Source: Biformimicrobium ophioploci (GTDB lineage Bacteria > Pseudomonadota > Gammaproteobacteria > Pseudomonadales > Cellvibrionaceae). Taken from it: a DNA stretch of 64,000 nt. The stretch is taken from positions 558,001-622,000 of the forward strand of contig NZ_BSYJ01000001.1 in NCBI RefSeq assembly GCF_030270605.1, read 5' to 3'. Below are positions 38,459 through 47,475 of the stretch, piece after piece (positions within the stretch are counted from its first letter, which is position 1; each line of letters begins with the position of its first letter). Made by a program: the position numbers and the translations under genes. The notes below the pieces were generated by a model that was given only the letters and a program-made list of their open reading frames with translations, had not been told where the DNA came from and did not search any database.

Positions 38459-38953
38459 TCAGCGGGTTTTACGGAACGCTTGCCACAGGCCCAGCGCAAA
38501 CAGGCCCACAAAGCCGACCGCAGCCCAACCCGGGATGCTCAGGCCGAGGAAGGTCCACTTGACCTCGGCGCAGTTGCCGTCGCCGGTGAGGATCACCTTG
38601 AGAAAATCGAGGAACGGGAACGCCTCGAACATGTAACTCACGCCCGGCCCGCAGGCGGGCACCTGGTCCGCGGGCAGGCTCTGCAGCCACAGCTGGCGCC
38701 CGGCAAAATACAGGCCGCCGGCGGCGAACAGCGACACCAGCAGGCCGTACGCCCTGCGCCCACTTGCGCCGGGATTGTGCAGCGCGGCAACCAGTGCAAC
38801 CACGCCCACCAGGATCACCATGATGCGCTGTGTCAGGCACAGCGGACACGGCTCCAGGCCCTCGACATATTCCAGGTACATGGCCGCGCTGATGAGAAAG
38901 GCACAGCCGGCAAACAGGAGCGCGAAGATGGCGCGCGGACCGGGCAGGGACAT
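38459..38953 (-). CDS. dsbB: Disulfide bond formation protein DsbB
   Basis: 164 residues with AAGGAG 8 nt before ATG. Four membrane helices. The quinone-linked pair is in EPCPLCLTQR after TM1; the second, DsbA-facing pair is in the periplasmic loop (PACGPGVSYMF and GDGNCAEVKWTFLGLSIPGW). It reoxidises DsbA using ubiquinone. No dsbA is in the window. It corresponds to Pseudomonas dsbH (PA5256) next to algQ. Confidence 0.95.
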   Translation of the reverse strand: MSLPGPRAIFALLFAGCAFLISAAMYLEYVEGLEPCPLCLTQRIMVILVGVVALVAALHNPGASGRRAYGLLVSLFAAGGLYFAGRQLWLQSLPADQVPACGPGVSYMFEAFPFLDFLKVILTGDGNCAEVKWTFLGLSIPGWAAVGFVGLFALGLWQAFRKTR

Positions 38954-39005
38954 GGGGAAAACTCCTTGGTTGATGGCGCTACCCTAGGCAAATTAGGGCG
39001 GGGGC

Positions 39006-39620
39006 TCAAGGGCCGTGTGGCGGATAGGGGGCTGGGCCCCGGATAAGTTGCTGCTGCGCCGCCTCCTGCAGCAACCGTTGCATCAGAGCCTCGAAATGCC
39101 GTTCAAGTTCCGCGCGCACCGGCTCGAGCTGCGGCAGCGCCTCATCCAGCGGCACCGGGCGGCTGAGGCGCTGGCCGACCCGGTTCAGGGTCTGCGCCAG
39201 TATCTGCGCTTCGCCGTAGCGGTGCAGCAGGCCGATCTGCTCCGCCCGTTCACAGAACAGCTGGCAGCGCGGCGGCAGCCACTGCCAGTGATCGCGCAGC
39301 ACCAGGAGACAGTCCTCGCTGAATTGCGGCAGCGGTTGTGTACTCCAGTCCGCCCAGCTGCGGCTCAGCTGGTGGTCAAACCAGATATCCAGCAGGATCC
39401 CCGCGTAGCGTCGCCACGGTGGTCGCACCAGGCTGCGTGCCTGCAGGTAGGCCGGGTCCTGGTCGGTAAAGGCATCGAGGTGGCGGTGTAGCTGGATGCC
39501 GGCTTCGATGCGGGCGGGCCGCTCGCCGTGCAGCGGACCCTTGACGAAATCCCCCAGCAGGCCACCCACACGCAGCGCCGGCTCGGGGCCGGACAGCAGC
39601 AGGTGGGCGAGGTAGTTCAT
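39006..39620 (-). CDS. acpH: Acyl carrier protein phosphodiesterase (AcpH, DUF479)
   Basis: 204 residues from ATG 39620 (MNYLAHLLLS). Family motifs: GGLLGDFVKG, GIQLHRHLDAFTDQDP and YAGILLDIWFDHQLSRSW, with the HD-type metal residues. It removes the 4'-phosphopantetheine arm from acyl carrier protein. Its start is 13 nt after gshA, so the two are probably co-transcribed. CoaBC and CoaD, which make the phosphopantetheine precursor, are elsewhere in the window. Confidence 0.92.
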   Translation of the reverse strand: MNYLAHLLLSGPEPALRVGGLLGDFVKGPLHGERPARIEAGIQLHRHLDAFTDQDPAYLQARSLVRPPWRRYAGILLDIWFDHQLSRSWADWSTQPLPQFSEDCLLVLRDHWQWLPPRCQLFCERAEQIGLLHRYGEAQILAQTLNRVGQRLSRPVPLDEALPQLEPVRAELERHFEALMQRLLQEAAQQQLIRGPAPYPPHGP

Positions 39621-39633
39621 GCGGGGCGCCGGG

Positions 39634-41223
39634 TCAGCGCTGGCAGAAAATGTACTGTGCGTAGTACTGGCTGAGGAAATCCTCGAAGCTGCCCTGGTCG
39701 TCGGCCTCGATGCGTGCCTGCTGTTGCAGGGACGCCTCTGCCAGCTGCTCGAACTCGGCTTGCTGGGCCGCGTCCAGCGGGCGCGCGTGGAAGTAATCAC
39801 GGTGTTCGCCGGCCTTGGACAGTGCCCACTGGAAGTAGGTGGTGCCGGTCTGCCTGAGTTCCTGCAGGATGCGCGCCGCCGGTGTCGGCACTTCGCCGCG
39901 CACCTTGGCCAGCTGCTGTGAAACCGCCTCCCGGTGCAGGCCGCTGTCGTGTGCGGTGTCGAGCATGTCGGCAATCGGCAGCAGCTTGGCCAGCAGCGCC
40001 TCGCCCCAGTCGCGCAGCTTTTCCGGCTTGCCGTTATGACTCAGCACCAGCTCGGGATCCAGGCCCTGTTCCACCACCTTGCGCTGGTTGGCCTGCACCT
40101 CGCGGAAGTCCGCCTCGTCGGTCTGCGGGCTGGGCGACAGCAGGCAGTACAGCAGGAAGCAATCCACCAGGCGCATGGTGACGGCATCGATGCCGAGCGG
40201 CGCAAACGGGTCCAGGTCGAGGCAGCGCACTTCGATATATTCCACCCCGCGGCTGTCCAGCGCAGACAGGGCGGTCTCGCCGCTGCGGGCCGGGTTCTTG
40301 GGGCGGATGGCGGAGTAGAACTCGTTCTCGATCTGCAGCAGGCCGGTGGACAGCTGCTGGTAGTTGCCGTCGGCATCGCGGGTACCGAGCTTGTGGTACT
40401 CGGGCCACGGCCGGCTGATGGCGGCGCACAGGGTAGAGAGGTAGCTGGGCAGGTCGTTGTAACACACCACCAGCGATTCCTGTGCGTTGCTGGAATAGCC
40501 CAGGTCGCCCATGCGCAGGGAGGTGGCATGCGGCAGGTGCAGGCTGTGCTGGTCTTCCCCGACCGGCTCCAGCTTGTGGGCCCGGCCTTTGACGAAGCTG
40601 CGGCACACCGCAGGCGCAGCCCCGAACAGGAAGATCAGCAGCCAGTAATTGCGGCGGAAGTTGCGGATCAGGTCGAAATAGCGACGGGTCTTGAACGCCT
40701 GCAGGTCTTCCTCGCTGCCTTCCTGCGCCAGCAGCCACTGCCACAGGCTGTCCGGCACGGAAAAGTTGTAGTGCAGCCCGGCGATGGTCTGCATGGTGCG
40801 GCCGTAACGCAGGCTCAGCCCCAGCCGGTAGACAGTCTTGAGGGTGGCGCTGTGGGAGCTGCCGTAGCGGGCGACCGGGATGTCCGAATCATTGCCCAGC
40901 GCGCAGGGCATGCTGTTGACCCACAGCTGCTCGCCATCGATGTTGGCGTAGGTGTAACGGTGCACTTCATCGAGGGACTTGAGCGCTTCTTCCGGGGTCG
41001 CCATGGGTGGAGTGATGAACTCCAGCAGGGCCTCGGAAAAATCCGTGGTGATGCGTTCGTGGGTGAGGGCCGACCCCAGCGTACGCGGGTGTGGCGCGAG
41101 GGACAGTTGGCCGTCCTCGCTTACGCGCAGGCTCTCTTTCTCGAGGCCGCGGCGAATATCGCGCAGCAATGCGAGCTTGCCGTCGCCGGCCAGGCGGGCA
41201 AGGGTTTCTCGGGGTTGCGTCAC
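39634..41223 (-). CDS. gshA: Glutamate-cysteine ligase
   Basis: 529 residues with a GTG start and AGGAG 6 nt upstream. First and limiting step of glutathione synthesis. Group 1 (gammaproteobacterial) ligase motifs: RRGLEKESLRVSEDGQLSLAPHPRTLGSALTHERITTDFSEALLEFITPP, AGLHYNFSVPDSLW, LPHATSLRMGDLGYSS, EYIEVRCLDLDPFAPLGIDA. gshB is not in the window. Confidence 0.97.
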   Translation of the reverse strand: MTQPRETLARLAGDGKLALLRDIRRGLEKESLRVSEDGQLSLAPHPRTLGSALTHERITTDFSEALLEFITPPMATPEEALKSLDEVHRYTYANIDGEQLWVNSMPCALGNDSDIPVARYGSSHSATLKTVYRLGLSLRYGRTMQTIAGLHYNFSVPDSLWQWLLAQEGSEEDLQAFKTRRYFDLIRNFRRNYWLLIFLFGAAPAVCRSFVKGRAHKLEPVGEDQHSLHLPHATSLRMGDLGYSSNAQESLVVCYNDLPSYLSTLCAAISRPWPEYHKLGTRDADGNYQQLSTGLLQIENEFYSAIRPKNPARSGETALSALDSRGVEYIEVRCLDLDPFAPLGIDAVTMRLVDCFLLYCLLSPSPQTDEADFREVQANQRKVVEQGLDPELVLSHNGKPEKLRDWGEALLAKLLPIADMLDTAHDSGLHREAVSQQLAKVRGEVPTPAARILQELRQTGTTYFQWALSKAGEHRDYFHARPLDAAQQAEFEQLAEASLQQQARIEADDQGSFEDFLSQYYAQYIFCQR

Positions 41224-41283
41224 GCAAGTCTCCTTTCTCTGCGACGTGGCTGCGGGCTGTGCGACATGGCCGCCGGCGTTTGG

Positions 41284-41688
41284 TCAGGCCTGGTCGGTGG
41301 CCAGGGCAGCGGCTTCCATGGCCGGTACGGTCTCGACGGCCTCAACTGTCTCGACGGTTTCGAGCAGGTCCGCGGCGGGCACTTCCCCGGCGGCTTTTTG
41401 TTCCGCTACTTCTTCCGCTGCCGCTACTTCCTCCGCTACCTCTGCCGCTATCTGGCGAGGCCCCAGGGCATCCTCGGGGATGCGTGGCAGGCCCTTCTGG
41501 TCCAGCTCGCACTGGAGCAGCTGGATGCGCTGGTCCACGTCGCGGGTGTTGGCCTCGAACATCTGGTTGATGGCGATGTCCTTGTGCTCGGTGCGGAACA
41601 GTTTGGCGCGCTCGTAGCCGTCGATCCACTCGTCCTGCTTGCTCAGGAAAAGCTTGTTTTGGTTGGTCAACACGTAGGTGTGGGGCAT
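41284..41688 (-). CDS. Conserved hypothetical protein with Val/Glu/Ala-rich tail
   Basis: 134 residues from ATG 41688 (MPHTYVLTNQNKLFLSKQDEWIDGYERAKLFRTEHKDIAINQMFEANTRDVDQRIQLLQCELD). The first 75 residues look globular and are likely the conserved part; the rest is low-complexity (EVAEEVAAAEEVAEQKAAGE, ETVETVEAVETV), probably disordered. No signal peptide or membrane segment, so probably cytoplasmic. No function recognised. It lies between maeB and gshA on the same strand. Confidence 0.7.
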   Translation of the reverse strand: MPHTYVLTNQNKLFLSKQDEWIDGYERAKLFRTEHKDIAINQMFEANTRDVDQRIQLLQCELDQKGLPRIPEDALGPRQIAAEVAEEVAAAEEVAEQKAAGEVPAADLLETVETVEAVETVPAMEAAALATDQA

Positions 41689-41784
41689 GGCTAGACAGGT
41701 ATACAACTCACTTGATTGCGAGTTTAACCCGCTGGCGCGGGAGGGCCAACCCGGCCGTGGTGCGGCCGGGTTCACGCGGGGCAA

Positions 41785-43029
41785 TCAGAGCGGATAATGC
41801 GACGGATAGGGCAAACGCGCGACACCGCTGTCCACTGCGGCCCTGGCCACCGCCGCGGCAACAGTGCCGAGCAGGCGCGGGTCTGTGGGTTTGGGCAGGA
41901 TGTAGTCGGCCCCGAATTTCAGCTCGCTGGCGCCATAGGCTTCGCACACTTCTGCCGGCACCGGCAGGTGCGCGATGGCGCGGATGGCCTCTACCGCCGC
42001 CAGCTTCATTTCCTCGTTGATGCAGGCCGCGCGCACGTCCAGCGCACCGCGGAAGATGAACGGGAAGCACAGTACGTTGTTGACCTGGTTGGGGAAGTCG
42101 GAGCGCCCGGTGGCCATGATCAGGTCGTCGCGGGTGGCGTGGGCCAGTGCCGGCGCGATTTCCGGATCCGGGTTGGAGCAGGCAAACACCACCGGGTTCG
42201 GTGCCATGGTGGCCAGCTGCTCGGCGCTCAGCAGGTTGGGGCCGGATACGCCGAGGAACACGTCGGCGCCCTCGATGGCCTGGTCCAGGGTGCGCATTTC
42301 GGTGTCGCGCGCCCACTCGCCCTTGTACACGTTAATGTCGCTGCGGTGCGAATGGATCACGCCGCGGCTGTCGAGCATGGTGATGTGTTCCTTCTGCGCG
42401 CCGGCCGCCAGCATCAGCCGGCAGCAGGCGGTCGCCGCAGCGCCGGCGCCCAGGCACACCATGCGGATGTCCTCGATCTTCTTGCCCTGGATTTCCAGCG
42501 CGTTGAGCATCGCCGCCACGGTGACAATGGCAGTGCCGTGCTGGTCGTCATGGAACACCGGCACGCTGCAGCGCTCGATCAGTGCCTGCTCGATATGGAA
42601 GCACTCGGGCGCCTTGATGTCCTCGAGGTTGATGCCGCCGTAGGTATTGGCGATGGCGGCGACGGTCTCGATAAAGCGCTCGGAGCTGCATACATCGACC
42701 TCGACATCGACGGAGTCGATGCCGGCAAAGCGCTTGAACAGCAGGGACTTGCCTTCCATCACCGGTTTTGATGCCAGCGGCCCCAGGTTGCCAAGGCCGA
42801 GAATGGCGCTGCCGTTGGAGATCACCGCCACCAGGTTGCCCTTGCCGGTATAGCGGTAGGCGGCTTCCGGATCGCGTGCAATTTCGCGCACCGGCTCGGC
42901 CACGCCCGGGCTGTAGGCGAGGGACAGGTGTTCCTGGGTCTCGGCGGGCTTGCTCAGCTCGATGGACAATTTTCCTGGGGTCGGCAGCTCGTGGTAGTCG
43001 AGTGCTGCCTGGCGAAACTTCTCGGTCAT
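41785..43029 (-). CDS. maeB: NADP-type malic enzyme, short form without phosphotransacetylase domain
   Basis: 414 residues. Decarboxylates malate to pyruvate. Motifs: LSLAYSPGVAEPVREIARDP, YTGKGNLVAVISNGSAILGLGNLGPLASKPVMEGKSLLFKRFAGID, GGINLEDIKAPECFHIE, the metal site PVFHDDQHGTAIV, the nucleotide fold MVCLGAGAAATACCRLMLAAGA and PNPVVFACSNPDPEI. E. coli MaeB carries a C-terminal phosphotransacetylase-like domain of about 330 residues that is absent here, as in Pseudomonas. A 16-bp palindrome lies 73-88 nt upstream. Confidence 0.95.
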   Translation of the reverse strand: MTEKFRQAALDYHELPTPGKLSIELSKPAETQEHLSLAYSPGVAEPVREIARDPEAAYRYTGKGNLVAVISNGSAILGLGNLGPLASKPVMEGKSLLFKRFAGIDSVDVEVDVCSSERFIETVAAIANTYGGINLEDIKAPECFHIEQALIERCSVPVFHDDQHGTAIVTVAAMLNALEIQGKKIEDIRMVCLGAGAAATACCRLMLAAGAQKEHITMLDSRGVIHSHRSDINVYKGEWARDTEMRTLDQAIEGADVFLGVSGPNLLSAEQLATMAPNPVVFACSNPDPEIAPALAHATRDDLIMATGRSDFPNQVNNVLCFPFIFRGALDVRAACINEEMKLAAVEAIRAIAHLPVPAEVCEAYGASELKFGADYILPKPTDPRLLGTVAAAVARAAVDSGVARLPYPSHYPL

Positions 43030-43101
43030 GGCTATCTCAAAAACATCTGGCCGGGTAAACGCGGGGTTCGGGTCCGGCGGCGCTGGGAAGGAGTGTGCAA
43101 T

Positions 43102-43117
43102 TCATACCTTGGTATGA
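43102..43117. promoter_or_regulatory. Operator-like palindrome upstream of maeB
   Basis: TCATACC, two T, GGTATGA is a perfect 7-bp inverted repeat in the 139-bp gap between the nuclease gene and maeB. The size and symmetry suit a GntR- or similar dimer site; no regulator gene is adjacent. Confidence 0.45.
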
Positions 43118-43168
43118 GTGCGGCGCGCAGGATAACCGATGCGCGGGCGGGTACTCAATAGTCCGGCA

Positions 43169-44011
43169 TCAATTTCGGGAATTGGCTGTACTAATATCGA
43201 GGGTATATTGGGTATCTGCCGAAATGAGCCAACGCTTATTTTGCGGAAATCGAGATAGATATTTCAGTCCGCGGTCGATTAGCCAGCCGCGCACCTCGAT
43301 TTGCCGGTCTTGCCAGTTCCCCCCGGAAAGCTGGCCAAAGTCGCCGTCGAGGGGCAGGCGTACGGCCACGGGCCCGTCCAGCTCCAGCCACAGGTAGCGG
43401 TTGCGGTCCACTTTGCGGACGGTGCCGCGCAGGCGCACGAAGCCGCCCTGCCCCGGGCGGATATCGCTGGCGTTGAGAATCGGCCAGGTCTTCTCGTCCC
43501 ATACCCCGCGGCCTGCCGCGCGCGCGGCTTCTTCACGGCTGGACAGGCATTCCGCGAGTGCAATGTTGGGGGCGATCGCCACCTGGAAGCCGAGGCCGGC
43601 ACTCAACAGGGCCGTCTCCAGGCTGTCGCCGTCACGGTTGTAGACGTGAGCAAGGATTCGGCCGTAGCGATCGCGGCGGTCCTTGTCGTAGATCATCTCG
43701 ATTTCGCCGTCGCCGAGGAACTGGCGGGTAAAGCGCAGCGCTTCCTCCGCCAGGGGCTGTGCGGGACGACCGCTGCGGGCCAGCTCCGGGGTGTTGACGC
43801 CGATCAGGCGCACGCGCCGGCCATCGCTCAGGACCAGGCTATCGCCGTCGCTGACATGGCGCACCTGCGCCTCGATGGATTGGCCGCCGAGCACGCAGTC
43901 CGCGTCGGCCTGGGGGCTGCAGCCACCCAGACAGGCAAACAAAAAGGCACCGAGGGCGGTGGCCCAGGGTGCCTTTTGCAGAATCCGCCACCACTTGGGC
44001 TGCGGGTTCAC
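43169..44011 (-). CDS. Thermonuclease-family (SNase) lipoprotein
   Basis: 280 residues from a GTG at 44011; the frame is open further but would cross rpmE. A hydrophobic leader with lipobox CLGGC (Cys31) predicts an outer-facing lipoprotein. The staphylococcal nuclease fold is shown by VRHVSDGDSLVLSDGRRVRLIGVNTPELARSGRPAQPLAEEA and DKDRRDRYGRILAHVY (catalytic Arg and Glu region). The C-terminal 100 residues look like an added OB-type domain (VRLRGTVRKVDRNRYLWLELDGPVAVRLP). It follows rpmE by 17 nt. Pseudomonas has nuclease genes in the same place. Confidence 0.88.
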   Translation of the reverse strand: MNPQPKWWRILQKAPWATALGAFLFACLGGCSPQADADCVLGGQSIEAQVRHVSDGDSLVLSDGRRVRLIGVNTPELARSGRPAQPLAEEALRFTRQFLGDGEIEMIYDKDRRDRYGRILAHVYNRDGDSLETALLSAGLGFQVAIAPNIALAECLSSREEAARAAGRGVWDEKTWPILNASDIRPGQGGFVRLRGTVRKVDRNRYLWLELDGPVAVRLPLDGDFGQLSGGNWQDRQIEVRGWLIDRGLKYLSRFPQNKRWLISADTQYTLDISTANSRN

Positions 44012-44028
44012 AGTAATACCGGTGCGGC

Positions 44029-44241
44029 TTACTTGCTGATGCGGCTGCCGAAACGCTTCTTGAAGCGGTCGACGCGGCCACCAGTGGTCGCTTGCTTCTG
44101 CTTGCCGGTGTAGAACGGGTGGCAGGCGGAGCAGATATCGATCTGGAAGTCTTTGCCCAGGGTAGACTGGGTTTTGAACACGTTGCCGCAGGAACAGGTA
44201 GCAGTTACTTCGGCGTAATTCGGGTGAATGTCTGGTCGCAT
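44029..44241 (-). CDS. rpmE: 50S ribosomal protein L31 (zinc-binding form)
   Basis: 70 residues. [49 protein letters not shown], with the four zinc cysteines in CSC and CSAC, so it is the C+ form that is expected to be replaced by a zinc-free paralog under zinc limitation (family knowledge). It is divergent from priA, with 196 bp between and no gene in that gap. Confidence 0.97.
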   Translation of the reverse strand: MRPDIHPNYAEVTATCSCGNVFKTQSTLGKDFQIDICSACHPFYTGKQKQATTGGRVDRFKKRFGSRISK

Positions 44242-44437
44242 AATGGCCTCGCTTCGAAACCGCCACCCGATCTGCTAAATCGCCGGGCACGGAGACGTCA
44301 TTGGTTGTGGGCTGTGTAAAAAGTCGGCGCATACTACCAGATTAGCTTCCACGATCAAGTCCGGTTTATGCTAGTTCGCTGCCTTTCTCATGGGCGAACT
44401 CGAAATAATCAAAATCCACCCAAGCCAGCAGTATTAA

Positions 44438-46648
44438 ATGAACGTAGCTTCAACCCGTGACCGCCTGCTCAGGGTCGCGGTTCCCGTGCCCCTGCGGCGC
44501 CTGTTCGACTACCTGCCGCCCGAGAATGCGGGCCCGGTTCAGCCCGGCGTGCGGGTGCGGGTGCCGTTTGCGCGGCGCGAGGTGATCGGGGTGGTGGTGG
44601 ACCTGGTCGACAGTAGCGAGACCCCGGCGCACCAGCTGAAGGCCGCCAGTGAGGTCATTGACCAGTCGCCGCTGTTGCCGGCGGACAGCCTGGAGCTGTT
44701 GCAGTGGGTAAGCGCCTACTATCAGGCCCCGCCCGGCGAGGCGCTGGCCGGTGCCCTGCCGGTGGCACTGCGCGGGGGCAAGGCGGCAGACAGTTGGGCC
44801 AGCCGGGCCTGGCGCCTGACCACCGAGGGCAAGGGCCTGCCGCGCGATGGGCTTGCACGCGCCCCCAGGCAGCAGGCGCTGCTGCAGCTGTTGCTGGATG
44901 CGGGCCAGATCGGTAAATCCGGCCTGGATAGCGCCGGTATCACCACCGCCACGGTCAAGGCCCTGAAGGACAAGGGGCTGGTGGAGGAGGTCCGCGGCGG
45001 GGTGGAACCGCCGCCCCTGCCCGCGGCGCAGCCGGCACCGCCACCGGAACTCAATGACGAGCAGCGCACGGCACTGGAGGCGGTTGCCTTCGGCCGCTTT
45101 TCTGTGGCCCTGCTGGAAGGCACCACCGGTAGCGGCAAGACCGAAGTCTACCTGCGCCTGATCGAGCAGGCCCTGGCCCGCGGCGAGCAGGCCCTGTTGC
45201 TGGTCCCGGAAATCGGCCTCACCCCGCAGACCCTGCGCCGGATCGCGGCGCGCTTCGAGGGGGTGGGCATAGCCGCACTGCATTCCGGACTCAGCGACGG
45301 TGAGCGCGCGCAGGGCTGGCTGGCTGCCGCCAGCGGCAGCGCGCGTATTTTGGTGGGCACCCGCTCGGCGGTGTTTACGCCGCTGCCGGAGCTGGGGCTG
45401 GTGATCGTGGACGAGGAGCACGACCAGTCTTTCAAGCAGCAGGACGGGGTGCGCTATCACGGCCGCGATGTGGCGATCAAGCTCGCCCACCGGCGTCAGG
45501 TGCCGGTGCTGCTCGGCTCCGCCACGCCGGCACTGGAGAGCCTGCACAATGCCCTCAGCGGTCGCTACCAGTTATTGCAGCTGACCCAACGCGCCGGGGC
45601 GGCGCGGCCACCGCAGATCAGCCTGGTGCCGACCCGGGGTATCGCCATGGTGGAAGGCTTCGCGCCGGATACCCTGCGCCACATCGATGAAACGCTTACG
45701 CGCGGCGAACAGGTGCTGGTGTTTATCAACCGGCGCGGCTTCGCGCCCACACTGGCGTGCGAGGACTGTGGCTGGATGGCGGACTGCCCGCACTGCAGCA
45801 GCCACCTGACCCTGCACCGCGGTCGTCGTCACCTGCGCTGCCACCATTGCGATTTCGTGCAGCCGCAGCCGCACCAGTGCCCGCAGTGTTTCAGTGCGGC
45901 CATCACCGCGCTCGGCGCCGGTACCGAGCGCAGCGAACTGATGTTGCAGCAGCGCTTTGGTCAGGTGCCGGTAATCCGGATCGATCGCGATACCACGTCC
46001 AGCAAGCAGGCCATGGAGGAATTACTCCGGCCCGCCAACGCAGGAAAGCCCTGCCTGCTGGTGGGTACGCAGATGCTGGCCAAGGGCCATCACCTGCCGC
46101 GCGTGACCCTGGTGGTGATACAGGATGCCGACGGTGGCCTGTTCAGTGCCGACTTCCGCGGGGCCGAACGCACCGGCCAGTTGCTGGAGCAGGTCGCCGG
46201 TCGCGCCGGGCGCGGCGAATTGGCGGGCAAGGTGCTGGTACAGACCCGTTACCCCGAGCACCCGCTGTTGCAGCTGCTGCTCAGCCGCGGTTATGGCGCC
46301 TATGCGCGGCACCTGTTGAGTGAGCGCCAGCTTACCGGCCTGCCGCCGCACACCGCCATGGCGCTGATCAGGGCCGACTCGGAGGAGCCGCAGCGCGGGG
46401 AGCAGTTCCTGCAATCGTGCCGGCAGCAACTGGAATACTGGCAGCCGCCAGCCACGGAGTTGCAATACCTGGGACCGGTGCCGGCCCTGCTCGAGCGCAA
46501 GTCGGGCCGATTCCGCTTTTACCTGCAGCTCACCGCGGCAGACCGGGTACGCCTGCAGAAGCTGCTCGCACCCTTTTGCCAGTGGGCCGAGGGCAACCGT
46601 TTTCCCGGTGTGCGCTGGTCCATCGATATGGATGCACAGGACCTGTGA
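44438..46648 (+). CDS. priA: Primosomal replication helicase PriA
   Basis: 736 residues. N-terminal 3'-DNA-binding domain (VPVPLRRLFDYLPPENAGPVQPGVRVRVPFARREVIGVVV), Walker A LLEGTTGSGKTEVYLRLI, Walker B LVIVDEEHDQSFKQQDGVRYHGRDVAI, the zinc-binding region CEDCGWMADCPHCSSHLTLH..LRCHHCDFVQPQPHQCPQC and helicase motif VAGRAGRGELAGKVLVQTRYPEHPLL. It restarts stalled replication forks. Gene order rpmE-priA-SPOR-hslVU is that of Pseudomonas. Confidence 0.97.
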   Translation: MNVASTRDRLLRVAVPVPLRRLFDYLPPENAGPVQPGVRVRVPFARREVIGVVVDLVDSSETPAHQLKAASEVIDQSPLLPADSLELLQWVSAYYQAPPGEALAGALPVALRGGKAADSWASRAWRLTTEGKGLPRDGLARAPRQQALLQLLLDAGQIGKSGLDSAGITTATVKALKDKGLVEEVRGGVEPPPLPAAQPAPPPELNDEQRTALEAVAFGRFSVALLEGTTGSGKTEVYLRLIEQALARGEQALLLVPEIGLTPQTLRRIAARFEGVGIAALHSGLSDGERAQGWLAAASGSARILVGTRSAVFTPLPELGLVIVDEEHDQSFKQQDGVRYHGRDVAIKLAHRRQVPVLLGSATPALESLHNALSGRYQLLQLTQRAGAARPPQISLVPTRGIAMVEGFAPDTLRHIDETLTRGEQVLVFINRRGFAPTLACEDCGWMADCPHCSSHLTLHRGRRHLRCHHCDFVQPQPHQCPQCFSAAITALGAGTERSELMLQQRFGQVPVIRIDRDTTSSKQAMEELLRPANAGKPCLLVGTQMLAKGHHLPRVTLVVIQDADGGLFSADFRGAERTGQLLEQVAGRAGRGELAGKVLVQTRYPEHPLLQLLLSRGYGAYARHLLSERQLTGLPPHTAMALIRADSEEPQRGEQFLQSCRQQLEYWQPPATELQYLGPVPALLERKSGRFRFYLQLTAADRVRLQKLLAPFCQWAEGNRFPGVRWSIDMDAQDL

Positions 46649-46744
46649 ACGGGGCATTGCTGAAATAAAAAACAGCATTCAAAAATGGTCCTGCGCAACC
46701 CGGGTTAAACCGGTAAACTGCGCGTAAAGGAATGGGGAAAAAAG

Positions 46745-47374
46745 ATGGCGCGTCGCAATGCCAGGCGTTCAGCGAAAAAAGGAAAACCGGCCTGGGTCTG
46801 GTTCCTGCTGGGTAATTTCGTTGGAGGCTTTGCCGTGTTTATCCTGTTCCTGTCCGATCTGAAACAGGCGCAACCGGTCGCATCAAACAAGACCGCGAAA
46901 GCGGAAAGCCGGCAACCGGTGGCGCAGCCGAAGTTCGATTTCTATACCCTGCTCAAGGAAACCGAAGTGCCGGTGCCGGAAAGCTCAGCACCGGCCAGGC
47001 CGCGCCCGAGTACGCCAAAGCCGGCGCGGGTAGAGTCGGAGCCGGAGCGCACCCGCCTGGCCCCGTCCACCACCTCGCTCGCCAACAGCCGTAATGCCGC
47101 AGCAACGCCAGCCCCGACCCGGCCATCTGCAGAGGCACTGGTGTACGTACTGCAGGCGGCTTCGTTCAAGAGTGCCCAGGACGCGCAACGTCTGCGGGCC
47201 GAGCTGTCCCTGTCCAACCTGGATGTGAGCATCGAGGCGGCCAATGTCGCCGGCGGAACTCGCCACCGTGTACTGGTCGGGCCCTACGCCAGCAGCGACG
47301 AAGTGGCCCGCGCGCGCACCGTACTCGCCCGTCACCAGCTGAAGCCGCTGGTGCTCAAGCGCCCGGCGGGCTGA
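46745..47374 (+). CDS. FtsN-like SPOR-domain membrane protein
   Basis: 209 residues, GGGG and AAAAAAG before ATG. A basic cytoplasmic start (MARRNARRSAKKGKPA), one membrane helix (WVWFLLGNFVGGFAVFILFLSDL), a Pro/Ala-rich periplasmic linker with the short LLKETEVPVPE segment that resembles the FtsN essential region, and a C-terminal SPOR domain (VYVLQAASFKSAQDAQRLRAELSLSNLDVSIEAANVAGGTRHRVLVGPYASSDEVARARTVL) that binds denuded peptidoglycan at the septum. It lies between priA and hslV, where E. coli has ftsN. FtsN identity is likely but not certain. Confidence 0.87.
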   Translation: MARRNARRSAKKGKPAWVWFLLGNFVGGFAVFILFLSDLKQAQPVASNKTAKAESRQPVAQPKFDFYTLLKETEVPVPESSAPARPRPSTPKPARVESEPERTRLAPSTTSLANSRNAAATPAPTRPSAEALVYVLQAASFKSAQDAQRLRAELSLSNLDVSIEAANVAGGTRHRVLVGPYASSDEVARARTVLARHQLKPLVLKRPAG

Positions 47375-47414
47375 CACCGGCTGCGTTCCACTACTGGTCA
47401 GTCACTCGCCAGCG

Positions 47415-47442
47415 GTTGAATTCCCGCACCGCAGCCACAATT
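47415..47442 (+). promoter_or_regulatory. Candidate sigma-32 promoter of hslVU
   Basis: GTTGAAT (47415-47421), 13-nt spacer, CCACAATT (47435-47442), close to the heat-shock consensus CTTGAAA and CCCCATNT. It lies 33 nt before the hslV start. hslVU is a classical RpoH target; rpoH is at 24448. Confidence 0.5.
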
Positions 47443-47475
47443 AATGCCGGAACACGTTTTTAACGAGGGCACGTT

